Shown: positions 17,283 to 27,340, counted from the first letter of the stretch. The stretch is 64,000 nucleotides of DNA from Flavobacterium alkalisoli (GCF_008000935.1 NZ_CP042831.1:3224001-3288000); one strand, 5' to 3'. Notes: generated from the sequence alone by a model not told the origin. Numbers and translations are program-made.

Positions 17283-18967
17283 TGGAACAGACTAAAAAAC
17301 ACATAAGGAAACAACTGCTTATTACCGTTGTAATTTTAATAGCCCTGAATATAGCAGGAAGTTATTTATTTAAACGTTTTGACCTTACCCAGGATAAACG
17401 TTACACCCTATCTCAAGCTACTTTAAATCTTATCGACCAGATAGATGAGCCTTTATATATAGATGTTTTACTTGACGGAAAATTTCCGGGAGAGTTTAAA
17501 AGGCTGCAAACAGAAACAAGGCAGCTTTTAGAAGAGTTTAAGGCGCATAATTCTAATATTATTTTCCAGTTTGAAAACCCTCTTGAAAACGAGGATAACA
17601 TGCAGGAAGATATGCGTATGCTTTACAGCAGAGGCCTTACTCCTATAAGTGTAACTGTTGACGATAAAGGAAAACAAAGCCAGGAGGTGGTTTTCCCCTG
17701 GGCAATGGTAAACTACGGGACAAAAACATCTAAAGTACAGTTACTTAAAAATGTAATGACCACTTCAACCGCAGAAAAAGTGGTAAGTTCTGTACAGCAT
17801 TTAGAATATGCTTTTGCCGAAGCTATCAGCAAAGCTATAAATGAAAAAGAGAAAAAAATAGCGGTTATTAAAGGTAATGGTGAGTTACACGACCTTCTTA
17901 TTGCCGATTTTCTTAAACAGGCCGGAGAAAGCTATTTCATAGGTCCTGTAACACTGGATTCGGTTGCAAAAGACCCAATCAAAACATTAAAGCTTTTAAA
18001 CGATTTTGACCTTGCCATCATTGCAAAACCTACAAAAGAGTTTACCGAAGAGGAAAAACAGGTATTGGATCAGTTTATAATAAATGGCGGTAAAACGCTG
18101 TGGATGATAGATCAGGTACAGGCTGAGATGGATAGCCTGTATAACGAGACCGGCAATACTCTTGCCTTTAACCGAAATCTGAATCTTACCGATATGTTCT
18201 TTAAATATGGAGTAAGAGTCAATCCAGATCTTATTAAAGACGAGTTGGCAACTTCAATAAAACTTGCTGTAGGCCAAAGAGGCAGCCAAACAGAATATCA
18301 GGACTTCCTTTGGAAACTATCTCCTTTTGTATATCCTGATTCAGAAAACCCTATCGTTAAGAATATGAGTGGTATCCGTTTTGAGTTCGCTAACTCGATA
18401 GATACGCTTAAAAATGATATCAAGAAGACTGTTTTACTACACTCATCACCCTATTCTAAAAGACTGGGTATACCTACCCAGATAAGCCTTAGCATGGTTA
18501 ATGAGAAAACGAATCCTTCTGATTATGAAGGGCAGGGCGATATCCCTGTTTCTGTCCTTTTAGAAGGTAAGTTCCATTCGGTTTACGAGAACAGGGTATT
18601 ACCGTTTAAAGACTCTTCTTTTAAGCCTGTAGGGGGTGAAAACAAAATGATTATCATATCTGATGGAGACATTATAAAAAACCAGCTGGACAAATCGTAT
18701 CAGCCGCTTGAGCTTGGTTATGACAAATGGACAAACAGCCTTTATGACAACAAGCCTTTCCTTATGAACTGCGTAAATTATCTGTTAGATGATAACGGAC
18801 TTATTAACATCCGAAGCAAAGATGTAGACCTTCCGTTACTGGATAAGGAAAAAGTTTATGAACAATATACAACCGCGCAGTTTATAACTGTCGGATTACC
18901 AATAATAATTTTGCTTGTATTCGGCTTGCTGTTTACGTTCATCAGAAAAAGGAAGTATTCCCGATAG
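17276..18967 (+). CDS. gldG: Gliding motility ABC transporter component GldG
   Basis: GldG partners GldF. This 563-residue protein has an N-terminal membrane anchor (about residues 12-32), a large periplasmic domain of the ABC-transporter-associated type, and a C-terminal anchor (FITVGLPIIILLVFGLLFTF). The domain contains KRYTLSQATLNLIDQIDEPLY, typical of the family. The start is ATG at 17276 or the next one at 17282; both overlap or adjoin the end of gldF. Confidence 0.95.
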   Translation: MVMEQTKKHIRKQLLITVVILIALNIAGSYLFKRFDLTQDKRYTLSQATLNLIDQIDEPLYIDVLLDGKFPGEFKRLQTETRQLLEEFKAHNSNIIFQFENPLENEDNMQEDMRMLYSRGLTPISVTVDDKGKQSQEVVFPWAMVNYGTKTSKVQLLKNVMTTSTAEKVVSSVQHLEYAFAEAISKAINEKEKKIAVIKGNGELHDLLIADFLKQAGESYFIGPVTLDSVAKDPIKTLKLLNDFDLAIIAKPTKEFTEEEKQVLDQFIINGGKTLWMIDQVQAEMDSLYNETGNTLAFNRNLNLTDMFFKYGVRVNPDLIKDELATSIKLAVGQRGSQTEYQDFLWKLSPFVYPDSENPIVKNMSGIRFEFANSIDTLKNDIKKTVLLHSSPYSKRLGIPTQISLSMVNEKTNPSDYEGQGDIPVSVLLEGKFHSVYENRVLPFKDSSFKPVGGENKMIIISDGDIIKNQLDKSYQPLELGYDKWTNSLYDNKPFLMNCVNYLLDDNGLINIRSKDVDLPLLDKEKVYEQYTTAQFITVGLPIIILLVFGLLFTFIRKRKYSR

Positions 18968-18982
18968 TGTTAATAAAAAATA

Positions 18983-19013
18983 TTTCACATTCGGTTTGAT
19001 TACGATATATTTG
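18983..19013 (+). promoter_or_regulatory. Promoter of dnaN
   Basis: TTTC at 18983-18986, then 19 bases, then TATATTTG at 19006-19013: one mismatch from TTTG-N19-TAnnTTTG. The dnaN ATG is 37 bases downstream. Confidence 0.5.
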
Positions 19014-19050
19014 TGAAACGTAATTTTTACGAAAATCAAAGAATAAAGAA

Positions 19051-20169
19051 ATGAAATTTATAGTATCCAGTTCATATTTACTAAAACAGCTTCAGGTTTT
19101 AGGAAGCGTTATCAACAGCAGTAACACACTGCCTATTCTAGATAACTTCCTTTTTGAATTAAACAGCAATGAGCTTACGGTTTCTGCTTCAGACCTTGAA
19201 ACAACAATGTCTGCTACTCTTGAAATAGATTCAGAGAGTCAGGGTAGCGTTGCCGTGCCTGCAAAACTGTTACTGGAAACCTTAAAAACATTCCCGGAGC
19301 AGCCGCTTACTTTTACTGTAGAAGATAACAACACTATAGAAATAAGCTCAAACTCGGGTAAATATGCACTTGCTTATGCAGCAGGTGAAGAATTCCCTAA
19401 AGCGGTATCGCTTGAAGATCCTTCTTCTACCCTGGTTCCTGCAGATGTACTTGCAACAGCAGTAAGTAAAACTATTTTTGCTGCCGGTAACGACGATCTT
19501 CGTCCGGTAATGTCGGGTGTATTTTTCCAGTTCTCACCGGAGGGACTTACTTTTGTAGCTACCGATGCTCACAAACTGGTTAAATATGCAAGAACTGATG
19601 TAAAAGCTTCTCAGGTGGCCGATTTTATCATGCCAAGAAAGCCGCTTAACATACTTAAAGGTATCCTTGCAACATCTGATGCTGAAGTTAAAATTGAGTA
19701 CAACGATTCTAACGCTACATTCTCTTTTGACAACTACGTATTAACCTGCCGACTAATTGACGGTAAATACCCTAACTACGAAGCGGTTATACCTAAAGAG
19801 AATCCTAATAAGCTTTTAATAAACAGGACTTCTTTCTTAAGCTCTGTTCGTCGTGTGGCCATCTTCTCTAACAAGACTACCCACCAAATACGTCTTAAAA
19901 TTGCAGGTACAGAACTAAACATTTCTGCTGAGGATATTGATTACTCAAACAAAGCAGAAGAAAGACTTACTTGTGATTACCAGGGTGATGATATGCAGAT
20001 AGGTTTCAATTCGCGTTTCCTTACTGAGATGCTTACTAACCTGCAAAGCGACGAAATTATGCTGGAAATGTCGTTACCAAACCGTGCCGGTATCCTTACC
20101 CCTATAGACGGGCTTGATGAAGGAGAAACCGTTACCATGCTGGTAATGCCTGTTATGCTAAACAGCTAA
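19051..20169 (+). CDS. dnaN: DNA polymerase III sliding clamp (beta subunit)
   Basis: DnaN is the ring that tethers the replicative polymerase to DNA. The 372-residue length and three-domain layout are normal. It begins MKFIVSSSYLLKQLQVLG and includes the typical FVATDAHKLVKYAR segment and the C-terminal VTMLVMPVML. It has its own promoter and a strong terminator. It is not beside dnaA, which is normal for this group. Confidence 0.97.
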   Translation: MKFIVSSSYLLKQLQVLGSVINSSNTLPILDNFLFELNSNELTVSASDLETTMSATLEIDSESQGSVAVPAKLLLETLKTFPEQPLTFTVEDNNTIEISSNSGKYALAYAAGEEFPKAVSLEDPSSTLVPADVLATAVSKTIFAAGNDDLRPVMSGVFFQFSPEGLTFVATDAHKLVKYARTDVKASQVADFIMPRKPLNILKGILATSDAEVKIEYNDSNATFSFDNYVLTCRLIDGKYPNYEAVIPKENPNKLLINRTSFLSSVRRVAIFSNKTTHQIRLKIAGTELNISAEDIDYSNKAEERLTCDYQGDDMQIGFNSRFLTEMLTNLQSDEIMLEMSLPNRAGILTPIDGLDEGETVTMLVMPVMLNS

Positions 20170-20270
20170 TACCTTAGTTTTTAAAACAGTACAAAACTTA
20201 ATCGTAAACATAGCACGATTAGAGAACTGTTGCCTTAAATAAGCTATTTATCCAACCCTTTTTATATATA

Positions 20271-20302
20271 AAAACCGCAACACTTAATTGAGTTGCGGTT
20301 TT
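20271..20302. terminator. Bidirectional terminator between dnaN and an alpha/beta hydrolase gene
   Basis: AAAACCGCAAC at 20271-20281 pairs with GTTGCGGTTTT at 20292-20302 and is followed by more T. It serves convergent dnaN and possibly the minus-strand hydrolase. Confidence 0.85.
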
Positions 20303-20327
20303 TTTCTTTGCTAATAGTATTAGCAAA

Positions 20328-21176
20328 TTATGAATTTATAAAGTTTATAATATCCTCATTAAATTTCTCCCTATGTGTATAGAAAAGCCCGTGAGGAGCA
20401 TCATCATATATTATATATTGACTGTGAGGCACGTATTTGGCGGTTTCTTCGGCAGAACCATCAATAGGTACCGTTTCATCGGCCTTACCGTGAATTATAA
20501 GTAAAGGGATTTTTATCTTAGGTAAATCTCTCCTGAAATCGGTTGTAGACCATGCCTGCATTGATTTGATGGTTGCATATCCGGCAGAGTTCATTGCCAT
20601 ATTAAGGGTATGCTGTAAATGGTCGTCACTAACAGGATGGCTAAACAAATGAACCCCAAAGAAGGTTTTACCAAAACCTGCCAGAAAATGTGCCCTGTCC
20701 TGCTCTAACTGATCATGAATAGCATCAAACGTACTTTGATTCACTCCTGTAGGATTATCATCCGTAAGCAATAAATAAGGCGTTACAGCGCTTATAAGAG
20801 CTGCTTTTGTAACTCTTCCGTCCTCATTGTATTTAGAAAGGTAACGGGCTACTTCTCCGCCTCCCATTGAAAAACCTACAAGGGTCACATCGTTAAGCTC
20901 AAGTTCTTCTATAAGTGCTTTAAGATCGGAAGCAAAGGTATCGTAGTCATAACCTTCCCAAGGGCGTGAAGACATTCCGAATCCTCTCCTGTCGTAAGCT
21001 ATAACTCTAATATTATGTTTAGGAAGCTCGTTAAGCTGGTATTCCCACATGGCATGATTAAGCGGCCAACCGTGAATTAAAACTACCGGTTTGCCCCTAC
21101 CGATATCCTGATAAAATATCTTTACTTCTTCTGAACTTCCGGATAAACTAACAGAATTTGTTGTAATAAATGGCAT
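20328..21176 (-). CDS. Alpha/beta hydrolase (chloroperoxidase/arylesterase-like)
   Basis: This 282-residue protein has the oxyanion HGW at 35-37, nucleophile Ser103 in GFSMGGGE, acid Asp233 in GKADETVP and His262 in APHGLF. The MWEYQ and YDRRGFGMSSRP segments match the cofactor-free haloperoxidase/arylesterase branch of the fold. It has no signal peptide, so it is cytoplasmic. Natural substrate unknown. Confidence 0.87.
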   Translation of the reverse strand: MPFITTNSVSLSGSSEEVKIFYQDIGRGKPVVLIHGWPLNHAMWEYQLNELPKHNIRVIAYDRRGFGMSSRPWEGYDYDTFASDLKALIEELELNDVTLVGFSMGGGEVARYLSKYNEDGRVTKAALISAVTPYLLLTDDNPTGVNQSTFDAIHDQLEQDRAHFLAGFGKTFFGVHLFSHPVSDDHLQHTLNMAMNSAGYATIKSMQAWSTTDFRRDLPKIKIPLLIIHGKADETVPIDGSAEETAKYVPHSQYIIYDDAPHGLFYTHREKFNEDIINFINS

Positions 21177-21286
21177 AACTTTTTATTGTTTTGAATTAAT
21201 AATAGCATAAAGTTACTAAGCCAAAAATCAGCATTTACCTCATTAAGAAATATTTAGCTGTTAATAAAAGTTAAACCAGGTGCTGT

Positions 21287-23062
21287 TTATATAACACCCA
21301 TTTTTTCCATAAGGAAAGTCGCACTTTTGTTTTTACAAATACCTTCCCTAAGTGTATAATCAAAATAAAGGTCGTTATTAATAATCTGTGCTTCAAAACA
21401 ATTATTACTCAAATCTTCCGGATATTTAAAAGTGGTATTACAAACTTCAACATCGTGGGTTGCAATAGCGCCAATAGCCTTTCGGGCAACCATTTTCTTA
21501 ACCACTTCAATAGTTCCCGTACGCTTATCGTCAGAGTTCGTACCACGAAGTATTTCATCCAATAACACAAATGCCTTTTCCTGTTCCAGACTGTCCATAA
21601 TCTGTTTTAAACGCTTTATTTCAGCATAGAAGTACGATTCACTGTCAGATAATGAATCGGAAAGTCTCATGGAAACCAACACAGGCATCGGGTGTATATT
21701 AGCCTGAGTGGCACAAACAGGAGCCCCAATGCCAGCTAATACCATATTTACTCCTAAACTTCTTAAAAATGTACTTTTACCCGACATGTTAGATCCTGTT
21801 AGAATCATAAACTTCGGATTGAAATCAACATCATTGCCTACCCTCGTCTGTGCATTAAGCAACGGATGTGCAACATTAGTAAAGGATATTTTATATTCAT
21901 TATTAAGCTGCGGGAATACAAAATCGGGGTTATTGTAATACAGATTGGCAATACTGCTTAAGGCTTCGGCCTCAGCAATTACCTCAAGCCATTCTGAAAC
22001 TGCCTCTGCATGCTGTTTTTTCCATTTTAAAAGCGAATTAAGCGTATGCAGATGAAATAGGAAACCTCCGTTAAAAGCAATCATCACAAAGAGGTTATTA
22101 ACCGTATCCATTCTTGAAAAAAGTTCAGAAAGTACTTTAATCTGCTCTCCTGCCTTATGGTTATTCAGTAAAAGCTTTTTTTGCAGTTGTTGTAACTTTT
22201 CACTTTTAAAAGTTTCGTTCTCTATCTGTTCAATTATAAGGCTGTAGTTATAAATAATCTCATGAAGCTCTGTAGTATCGGCTATTTCTGCTTTAATTAA
22301 TTTAAATCGGGATGAAACAAAACCCAGATTAAAGATAAAAAGATAGCCTGCATAGGTGAGCAGTTTCTCTTCCCTAACAAATATGTACCCTAATAAGCAG
22401 GCTGCTAATAATATTGGCAATACATAAGCCAGTACCATTGTCCATTTCGGAATTTCATACAGCCCTTTTTTACTCCAGTCGGTAAGCTTTTTATATAGAA
22501 TATTGCTATCCTTATTAACCTTCCCCAAGGCCCTTATTTCCTGCCTCCACTCGGCCTTATCGGCAAGCTCTTTTATGGCTTCCTGATTTTGAAGTATTTC
22601 CTGCTGTGGCAGGACTTTTAAAAGCATAGAGGCTAGTTTTACTTTACCTCTATAGGTTTCCGTACGGTTAATATTATGAAACAATGACTTGTTGCCAAAC
22701 ATATCCAGATCGTAGGAATAGGTATGATGAAAATCTACAAACTCACCTCCGTCAGGAAACGGAATTGCCTCACGTTTTAAATAGGCTATTTCATTCTTAT
22801 TGATTTCTACCAATGCAATTGCCCTGGTTTTTGCTTTAGCTACCTGCGAGTGCTTTTTCATCAGTACTATAAAAGCAATGGCACAAATAAACATACTGGT
22901 AAGGTTAAACAGCATATCCCAACTGTTCTTAATAGCCTGCCAGCCAAAAAACAGAAAGCATACAGCAGCAATAAGCCTTAATAAACTTATAGTGTTATAG
23001 CGTTTTTTTAAAAGTTCAAGTTCCTGGGTAAATTGTGAAAGGCGTGATGTATAAAAATCCAT
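21287..23062 (-). CDS. Membrane-anchored MutS-like ATPase
   Basis: The ATG at 23062 gives 591 residues; a TTG at 23083 would add seven. Two predicted membrane segments lie near the N-terminus (about 27-43 and 51-67) and two more in the middle (about 208-226 and 235-249). The C-terminal third is a MutS domain V ATPase, with Walker A TGSNMSGKST at about 422-431, FVLLDEILRGTNS, and ATHDVEV. The mismatch-recognition domain is absent, so ordinary mismatch repair is unlikely. The role is unknown. Confidence 0.85.
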   Translation of the reverse strand: MDFYTSRLSQFTQELELLKKRYNTISLLRLIAAVCFLFFGWQAIKNSWDMLFNLTSMFICAIAFIVLMKKHSQVAKAKTRAIALVEINKNEIAYLKREAIPFPDGGEFVDFHHTYSYDLDMFGNKSLFHNINRTETYRGKVKLASMLLKVLPQQEILQNQEAIKELADKAEWRQEIRALGKVNKDSNILYKKLTDWSKKGLYEIPKWTMVLAYVLPILLAACLLGYIFVREEKLLTYAGYLFIFNLGFVSSRFKLIKAEIADTTELHEIIYNYSLIIEQIENETFKSEKLQQLQKKLLLNNHKAGEQIKVLSELFSRMDTVNNLFVMIAFNGGFLFHLHTLNSLLKWKKQHAEAVSEWLEVIAEAEALSSIANLYYNNPDFVFPQLNNEYKISFTNVAHPLLNAQTRVGNDVDFNPKFMILTGSNMSGKSTFLRSLGVNMVLAGIGAPVCATQANIHPMPVLVSMRLSDSLSDSESYFYAEIKRLKQIMDSLEQEKAFVLLDEILRGTNSDDKRTGTIEVVKKMVARKAIGAIATHDVEVCNTTFKYPEDLSNNCFEAQIINNDLYFDYTLREGICKNKSATFLMEKMGVI

Positions 23063-23105
23063 TATAGTACGGTTAAGTAGCAAATATAATATAAGGCATA
23101 AAAAA

Positions 23106-23123
23106 TCCCGCCAAATGGCGGGA
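23106..23123 (-). terminator. Terminator of the universal stress protein gene
   Basis: TCCCGCC and GGCGGGA form a 7-bp stem around AAAT. On the minus strand a T run follows. It lies just past the stop codon of the stress protein gene and before the MutS-like gene. Confidence 0.8.
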
Positions 23124-23130
23124 TAATATA

Positions 23131-23976
23131 TTATTTTTCCTGTTCCTTAAAAACCAACAAAGGTATCTTGGTATGATAGGCCATTTTTTTAGTCAGGCTA
23201 CTATGGAAAAGCCTTTCAAAAAAGTTTCTTTTGTGCTTGCGCATAACCAGCATATCAACATGCTGACTCTCAATAAAATCAAGAATTGTCTGCTCTATAT
23301 GGTCTCCCGCTATATTAAAGAAATCAATATTCTCATCCCTGTAATACAGTTTCCATTCGGCAATACGCTCATCTATATCGGATGGATCATCAGGGTTTTT
23401 AATGTATAGGCATTGAACCGTAGCATTAAACCTGTCGGATATTTCAAGTGCCTGTCTAAGGGCATCGTTATCTTTTTCCTTATACTGTGTGGTAAAGGCT
23501 ATATTTTTTATCTGATGATGAAACTCAGCTTCTTCCGGCACCGCTAATACAGGTACTTCGGTATTAGACATTACAGATGCTGTAGTAGAGCCTATAAACG
23601 TTTCTTTTAATCCGCTGGCACCTTTAGTACCCATTATTATAAAATCGGCTGCTTCATCTTTACAAACCTTATTGATGTTATAAACAAGATCTCCGTAAAG
23701 CAGGACGTTTCTCATTTTTACATGGCCCAGTCCCTTACTCTCTGCTATTCTATGAAGCTCAGGGAGTTCTTCCCTAAAGCTTTCAAACTGATTCATCTCC
23801 ACAATGTCAAAAATCTCTTTGGTCATTTCCGGCATAGGCGGAGTATCTACAATCGGAAGATCGTAAACATGGAGTATAATAAGCTCGGCATTAAAACTGT
23901 CGGCAAAGCGCAGTGCATAAACATAAGCTGCTTTTGCGGCATGAGAAAAATCCGTAGGAAAAAGAATACGCTTCAT
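23131..23976 (-). CDS. Universal stress protein, two UspA domains
   Basis: This 281-residue protein has two tandem Usp domains (about 1-145 and 150-279). The N-terminal domain has ILFPTDFS and, near its end, the ATP-binding-type motif MGTKGASGLKETFIGSTTASV. The second domain ends MRKHKRNFFERLFHSSLTKK, a diverged version of the same motif. Such tandem proteins are stress or starvation induced in the cytoplasm; the function here is not defined. Confidence 0.92.
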   Translation of the reverse strand: MKRILFPTDFSHAAKAAYVYALRFADSFNAELIILHVYDLPIVDTPPMPEMTKEIFDIVEMNQFESFREELPELHRIAESKGLGHVKMRNVLLYGDLVYNINKVCKDEAADFIIMGTKGASGLKETFIGSTTASVMSNTEVPVLAVPEEAEFHHQIKNIAFTTQYKEKDNDALRQALEISDRFNATVQCLYIKNPDDPSDIDERIAEWKLYYRDENIDFFNIAGDHIEQTILDFIESQHVDMLVMRKHKRNFFERLFHSSLTKKMAYHTKIPLLVFKEQEK

Positions 23977-24074
23977 AATTTAGTTTAGTGTTGATTCCTG
24001 TAAAGTTACAAAATTTACACACCTAAATTATGATATTTATCAGGGTTGTTTGTAAGGTTTTTGTTAAAAAAAAA

Positions 24075-24091
24075 GCCGGCTTAAAGCCGGC
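24075..24091 (-). terminator. Terminator of the NSN-repeat lipoprotein gene
   Basis: GCCGGC at 24075-24080 pairs with GCCGGC at 24086-24091 around TTAAA. On the minus strand nine T follow. It is about 28 bases past the stop codon. Confidence 0.8.
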
Positions 24092-24118
24092 AAAATAATT
24101 TGTGTCGTTTTTGTATTT

Positions 24119-25762
24119 CTAGTTTAGCTTATTAAAAGTATCTGTATAAGTACCTGTAATTGTTACATTGCTTCCTTTTGTAACATTACCATATATGGTT
24201 ATTGATGAGCCTGAGCCTACAAACTCTATAGTAGAATTACTGTTTAAAACAAGGTTACCATATATAACCACGCTACCTTCTACCCTAAATATTGCATTAC
24301 TGTTTACGTTAAGCGATAACCAAGGGTTGTTAGCCTGACCTTGTGCCAAAGAACCTTTCATATAAAAAGTACCGTTACTGTTTACATTAAGCCCCTGAGA
24401 AACTGCAAGCGAACCACAGAAGGTAAGATTAGAGTTAGAATTGATGTTAGCTCCCTGTATTGAAGCCGAACCCTGATATTCTTTAGTTTGGTTAGAGTTT
24501 ACATTTAACCATGCAGAACCATTATAGGTAGGAAAGTCAGTACAGTCTATAGTTTGTACATTAGAAAGGATATGAACTATTTTAAGTCCGCCGTTACCCA
24601 TCGCTGCAAAAATATATTTGTCTTTACTTATAACATAATTACAAGAACTGCCAAGGTTTATAGAACCCATAATGTCAAGCCCCTGGTTTCCGTTACCGTT
24701 CTGATAAATGTAAAGACCTGCACCACCATTAGCTATATAAACTTTATCGTCATTAACAGATACTGCATTAGTAGTAATGTCAGACGGATCTACACCCTCA
24801 ACAGATGTTGGTACAGTAACCGTTTGTGTTTTATTACCAGAGTTCATGTTATAAACTCCAAGTCCGTTATAACCTTCAGAAACTAACAATGAGTTATTAC
24901 CAAGAAAATCGATAGTTCTTTTGGCATCTGCAACATCCTGAGAAGTTGCAAATGTGTTTTGCTGGTTAAGATTATTTGCGTTATAAACCTTAATCCCCTG
25001 AGTACCGCTAAGGATTACTACTTTATTGCTGTTATAAGCTACTGCCCTTAAATCGCTTACAGGAATAGCCATTTCTACCTGATGAGTAGATTTGTTTAGC
25101 TGAGCCAGCGCTCCGTTATCACCAGATACTGCAAAGTATTTGTTACCCGATGAAGTTACAGATGTCCCTACATTACCTGTTAGGGTAGTTTGGGCATAGT
25201 TTGTAGTCAATAATCCGTTAGAAAGTGTCATTGCAGCTACAAAAGCAGGAGAATCTAAATCTTGGTATGCATCAATACTGGCAGCACCTGCTATATATAA
25301 TACTCCGTTATCGTAACTTACCGAGCTTACATCTGTATTAGGCAATATAGCCTGCATAACAAGCTGTGGAACGTTAGGATTTGTAATATCTATTACATCT
25401 ATTGCACCTGCATAAGCTTCACCCTGCATATTATAAGATACATAAGCATAATTACCGTTAATAGCCACGTGAGTAGCTTTAAGCGTTAAACCCTGGTATA
25501 CAGGAGGATTAATTTCTGCTACAAGCTCTAAAGGGAAGCTACCGGCTACAGGATCATTATCCTTTCCTGCAAACGGAAGGTTAATATCTAAAACTCCTGA
25601 ATTGTCAAATTTGATTCGATTGTTTAATGTGGAAGAATCTGTATTTAAAATAATTTTTTCCTGAACATTATTATTGTTGATAGTGTTATCATCATTATTA
25701 CAGGAAATCATTAAAAGAACTGCTCCTAAAAGTGCGCCAAAACGCATAAAATTAATCTTCAT
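24119..25762 (-). CDS. Lipoprotein with LVIVD-type propeller and C-terminal NSN repeats
   Basis: This 547-residue protein has a lipoprotein signal ending LLMISC at Cys21, followed by an Asn/Asp-rich stretch. Residues of about 60-390 contain repeated YVSYNM, VIDITNP, LYIAGA and VYIANGGAGLYIY-like units, as in LVIVD-type beta-propellers. The last 150 residues change to Asn/Ser-rich repeats built around VNSN and LNSN, each about 20-25 residues, like a beta-solenoid. It probably sits on the outer membrane surface. No enzyme motif is seen. Confidence 0.8.
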   Translation of the reverse strand: MKINFMRFGALLGAVLLMISCNNDDNTINNNNVQEKIILNTDSSTLNNRIKFDNSGVLDINLPFAGKDNDPVAGSFPLELVAEINPPVYQGLTLKATHVAINGNYAYVSYNMQGEAYAGAIDVIDITNPNVPQLVMQAILPNTDVSSVSYDNGVLYIAGAASIDAYQDLDSPAFVAAMTLSNGLLTTNYAQTTLTGNVGTSVTSSGNKYFAVSGDNGALAQLNKSTHQVEMAIPVSDLRAVAYNSNKVVILSGTQGIKVYNANNLNQQNTFATSQDVADAKRTIDFLGNNSLLVSEGYNGLGVYNMNSGNKTQTVTVPTSVEGVDPSDITTNAVSVNDDKVYIANGGAGLYIYQNGNGNQGLDIMGSINLGSSCNYVISKDKYIFAAMGNGGLKIVHILSNVQTIDCTDFPTYNGSAWLNVNSNQTKEYQGSASIQGANINSNSNLTFCGSLAVSQGLNVNSNGTFYMKGSLAQGQANNPWLSLNVNSNAIFRVEGSVVIYGNLVLNSNSTIEFVGSGSSITIYGNVTKGSNVTITGTYTDTFNKLN

Positions 25763-25897
25763 TCTTAGTTGTTTGTGGGGTTTATTATAAATTATGATAC
25801 AAATGTATTGATACTTAATTATAGAAAATCATTTTTTAGTTAATTGACTCTTTTCTTGCGATGAATGGTAAAACAATGCAGTTGTTCGTTTTAATAC

Positions 25898-25905
25898 TAT
25901 CTTTG
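25898..25905 (+). promoter_or_regulatory. Promoter -7 box of mnmE
   Basis: TATCTTTG matches the TAnnTTTG consensus exactly and lies 16 bases before the mnmE ATG. No good -33 box is seen at 19 bases upstream. Confidence 0.45.
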
Positions 25906-25921
25906 CATAAAATTTTTGTTT

Positions 25922-27319
25922 ATGATTTCTCAGGATACCATTGTTGCCCTTGCCACACCATCAGGTGCCGGGGCTATTGCCATTATTCGACTTTCAGGAA
26001 ACGATGCCATAACCATTGCTTCAAAGGTTTTCCGCTCTGTTTCTGGCAAGGATATCACTAAGCAAAAAACACATACCATTCATCTTGGGCATATTGCCGA
26101 AGACAACAGGATATACGATCAGGTGCTGCTTTCGGTTTTTAAAGGACCAAATTCTTACACAGGAGAAAATACGGTTGAAATATCATGTCATGGTTCTACC
26201 TATATTCAGCAACAGATAATCCAGCTTATGCTTCGTCAGGGATGCCGAATGGCAAATGCCGGAGAATTTACCCTGAGGGCGTTTCTAAATGGTAAATTGG
26301 ACTTATCTCAAGCTGAGGCTGTGGCCGACCTGATAGCCAGTGATAATGAGGCATCACACCAAATTGCTATGCAGCAGATGCGTGGTGGGTTTTCTAACGA
26401 AATTGCCAAACTTAGGGATGAACTTTTAAATTTTGCCTCACTTATTGAGCTTGAACTGGATTTTGCTGAAGAAGATGTTGAATTTGCAGACAGGACACAA
26501 TTCCATGACCTTTTAGACAGAATAGAATTTGTTCTTAAAAGGCTTATAGACTCTTTTGCTGTAGGTAATGTTATTAAAAACGGTATACCTGTAGCTATAG
26601 TAGGTGAACCGAATGTAGGTAAGTCTACACTTTTAAATGCACTACTTAATGAAGAGCGTGCCATAGTATCGGATATTGCAGGGACTACCCGAGATACTAT
26701 TGAAGATGAACTGGTTATAAATGGTATAGGCTTTCGTTTTATAGATACTGCCGGTATAAGGGAAACACAGGATGTAGTGGAAAGCATTGGTATTAAAAAG
26801 ACTTTTGAGAAAATAGAACAGGCTCAGGTTGTTATCTATTTAGTAGACAGCTCTCAACTAGCTACTGAAGAAACACAGATGAAACGCCTGAAAATAGAGA
26901 TCGAAAAAATTAAAAACCAATTCCCTTTAAAACCTCTGGTTGTTTTAGGTAATAAAGCAGACAAACTTACTGATGCCCAAAAATCAGAAATTATAAATGA
27001 AATACCTGAACTTTACCTACTTTCTGCAAAAGAAAACACAGGAGTTGAGGAATTGAAAGAAAAACTTTTATCGTTTGTAAATACAGGGGCTCTTCGCAAT
27101 AACGAAACCATAGTAACTAATACAAGACACTATGATTCGTTATTAAAAGCTTTAGAGGAAATACAAAAAGTACAGTTTGGGCTACGTTCAGGAATTTCGG
27201 CAGACCTTATGGCTATAGACATAAGGCAGGCACTTTATTTCTTTGGAGAAATAACAGGTCAGGTCACTAACGATGAACTTTTAGGTAATATTTTTGCTAA
27301 TTTCTGCATCGGAAAATAG
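25922..27319 (+). CDS. mnmE: tRNA modification GTPase MnmE
   Basis: MnmE, with MnmG, installs the carboxymethylaminomethyl group on wobble uridine of certain tRNAs. The protein is 465 residues from the ATG at 25922. The N-terminal domain starts DTIVALATPSGAGAIAIIRLSG, the G1 loop GEPNVGKS is at 228-235, AGTTRDTIED and DTAGIRET follow, and the essential C-terminal CIGK ends the protein. A TTG at 25916 is also in frame, but the ATG fits the promoter spacing and the family. Confidence 0.97.
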   Translation: MISQDTIVALATPSGAGAIAIIRLSGNDAITIASKVFRSVSGKDITKQKTHTIHLGHIAEDNRIYDQVLLSVFKGPNSYTGENTVEISCHGSTYIQQQIIQLMLRQGCRMANAGEFTLRAFLNGKLDLSQAEAVADLIASDNEASHQIAMQQMRGGFSNEIAKLRDELLNFASLIELELDFAEEDVEFADRTQFHDLLDRIEFVLKRLIDSFAVGNVIKNGIPVAIVGEPNVGKSTLLNALLNEERAIVSDIAGTTRDTIEDELVINGIGFRFIDTAGIRETQDVVESIGIKKTFEKIEQAQVVIYLVDSSQLATEETQMKRLKIEIEKIKNQFPLKPLVVLGNKADKLTDAQKSEIINEIPELYLLSAKENTGVEELKEKLLSFVNTGALRNNETIVTNTRHYDSLLKALEEIQKVQFGLRSGISADLMAIDIRQALYFFGEITGQVTNDELLGNIFANFCIGK

Positions 27320-27340
27320 CAGGCGCAAAACAACATAAAC

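Noticed and set aside
26308..26787. A 159-codon minus-strand reading frame
   Set aside because: It is antisense to mnmE and has the low-complexity Ser-rich look of a shadow frame.
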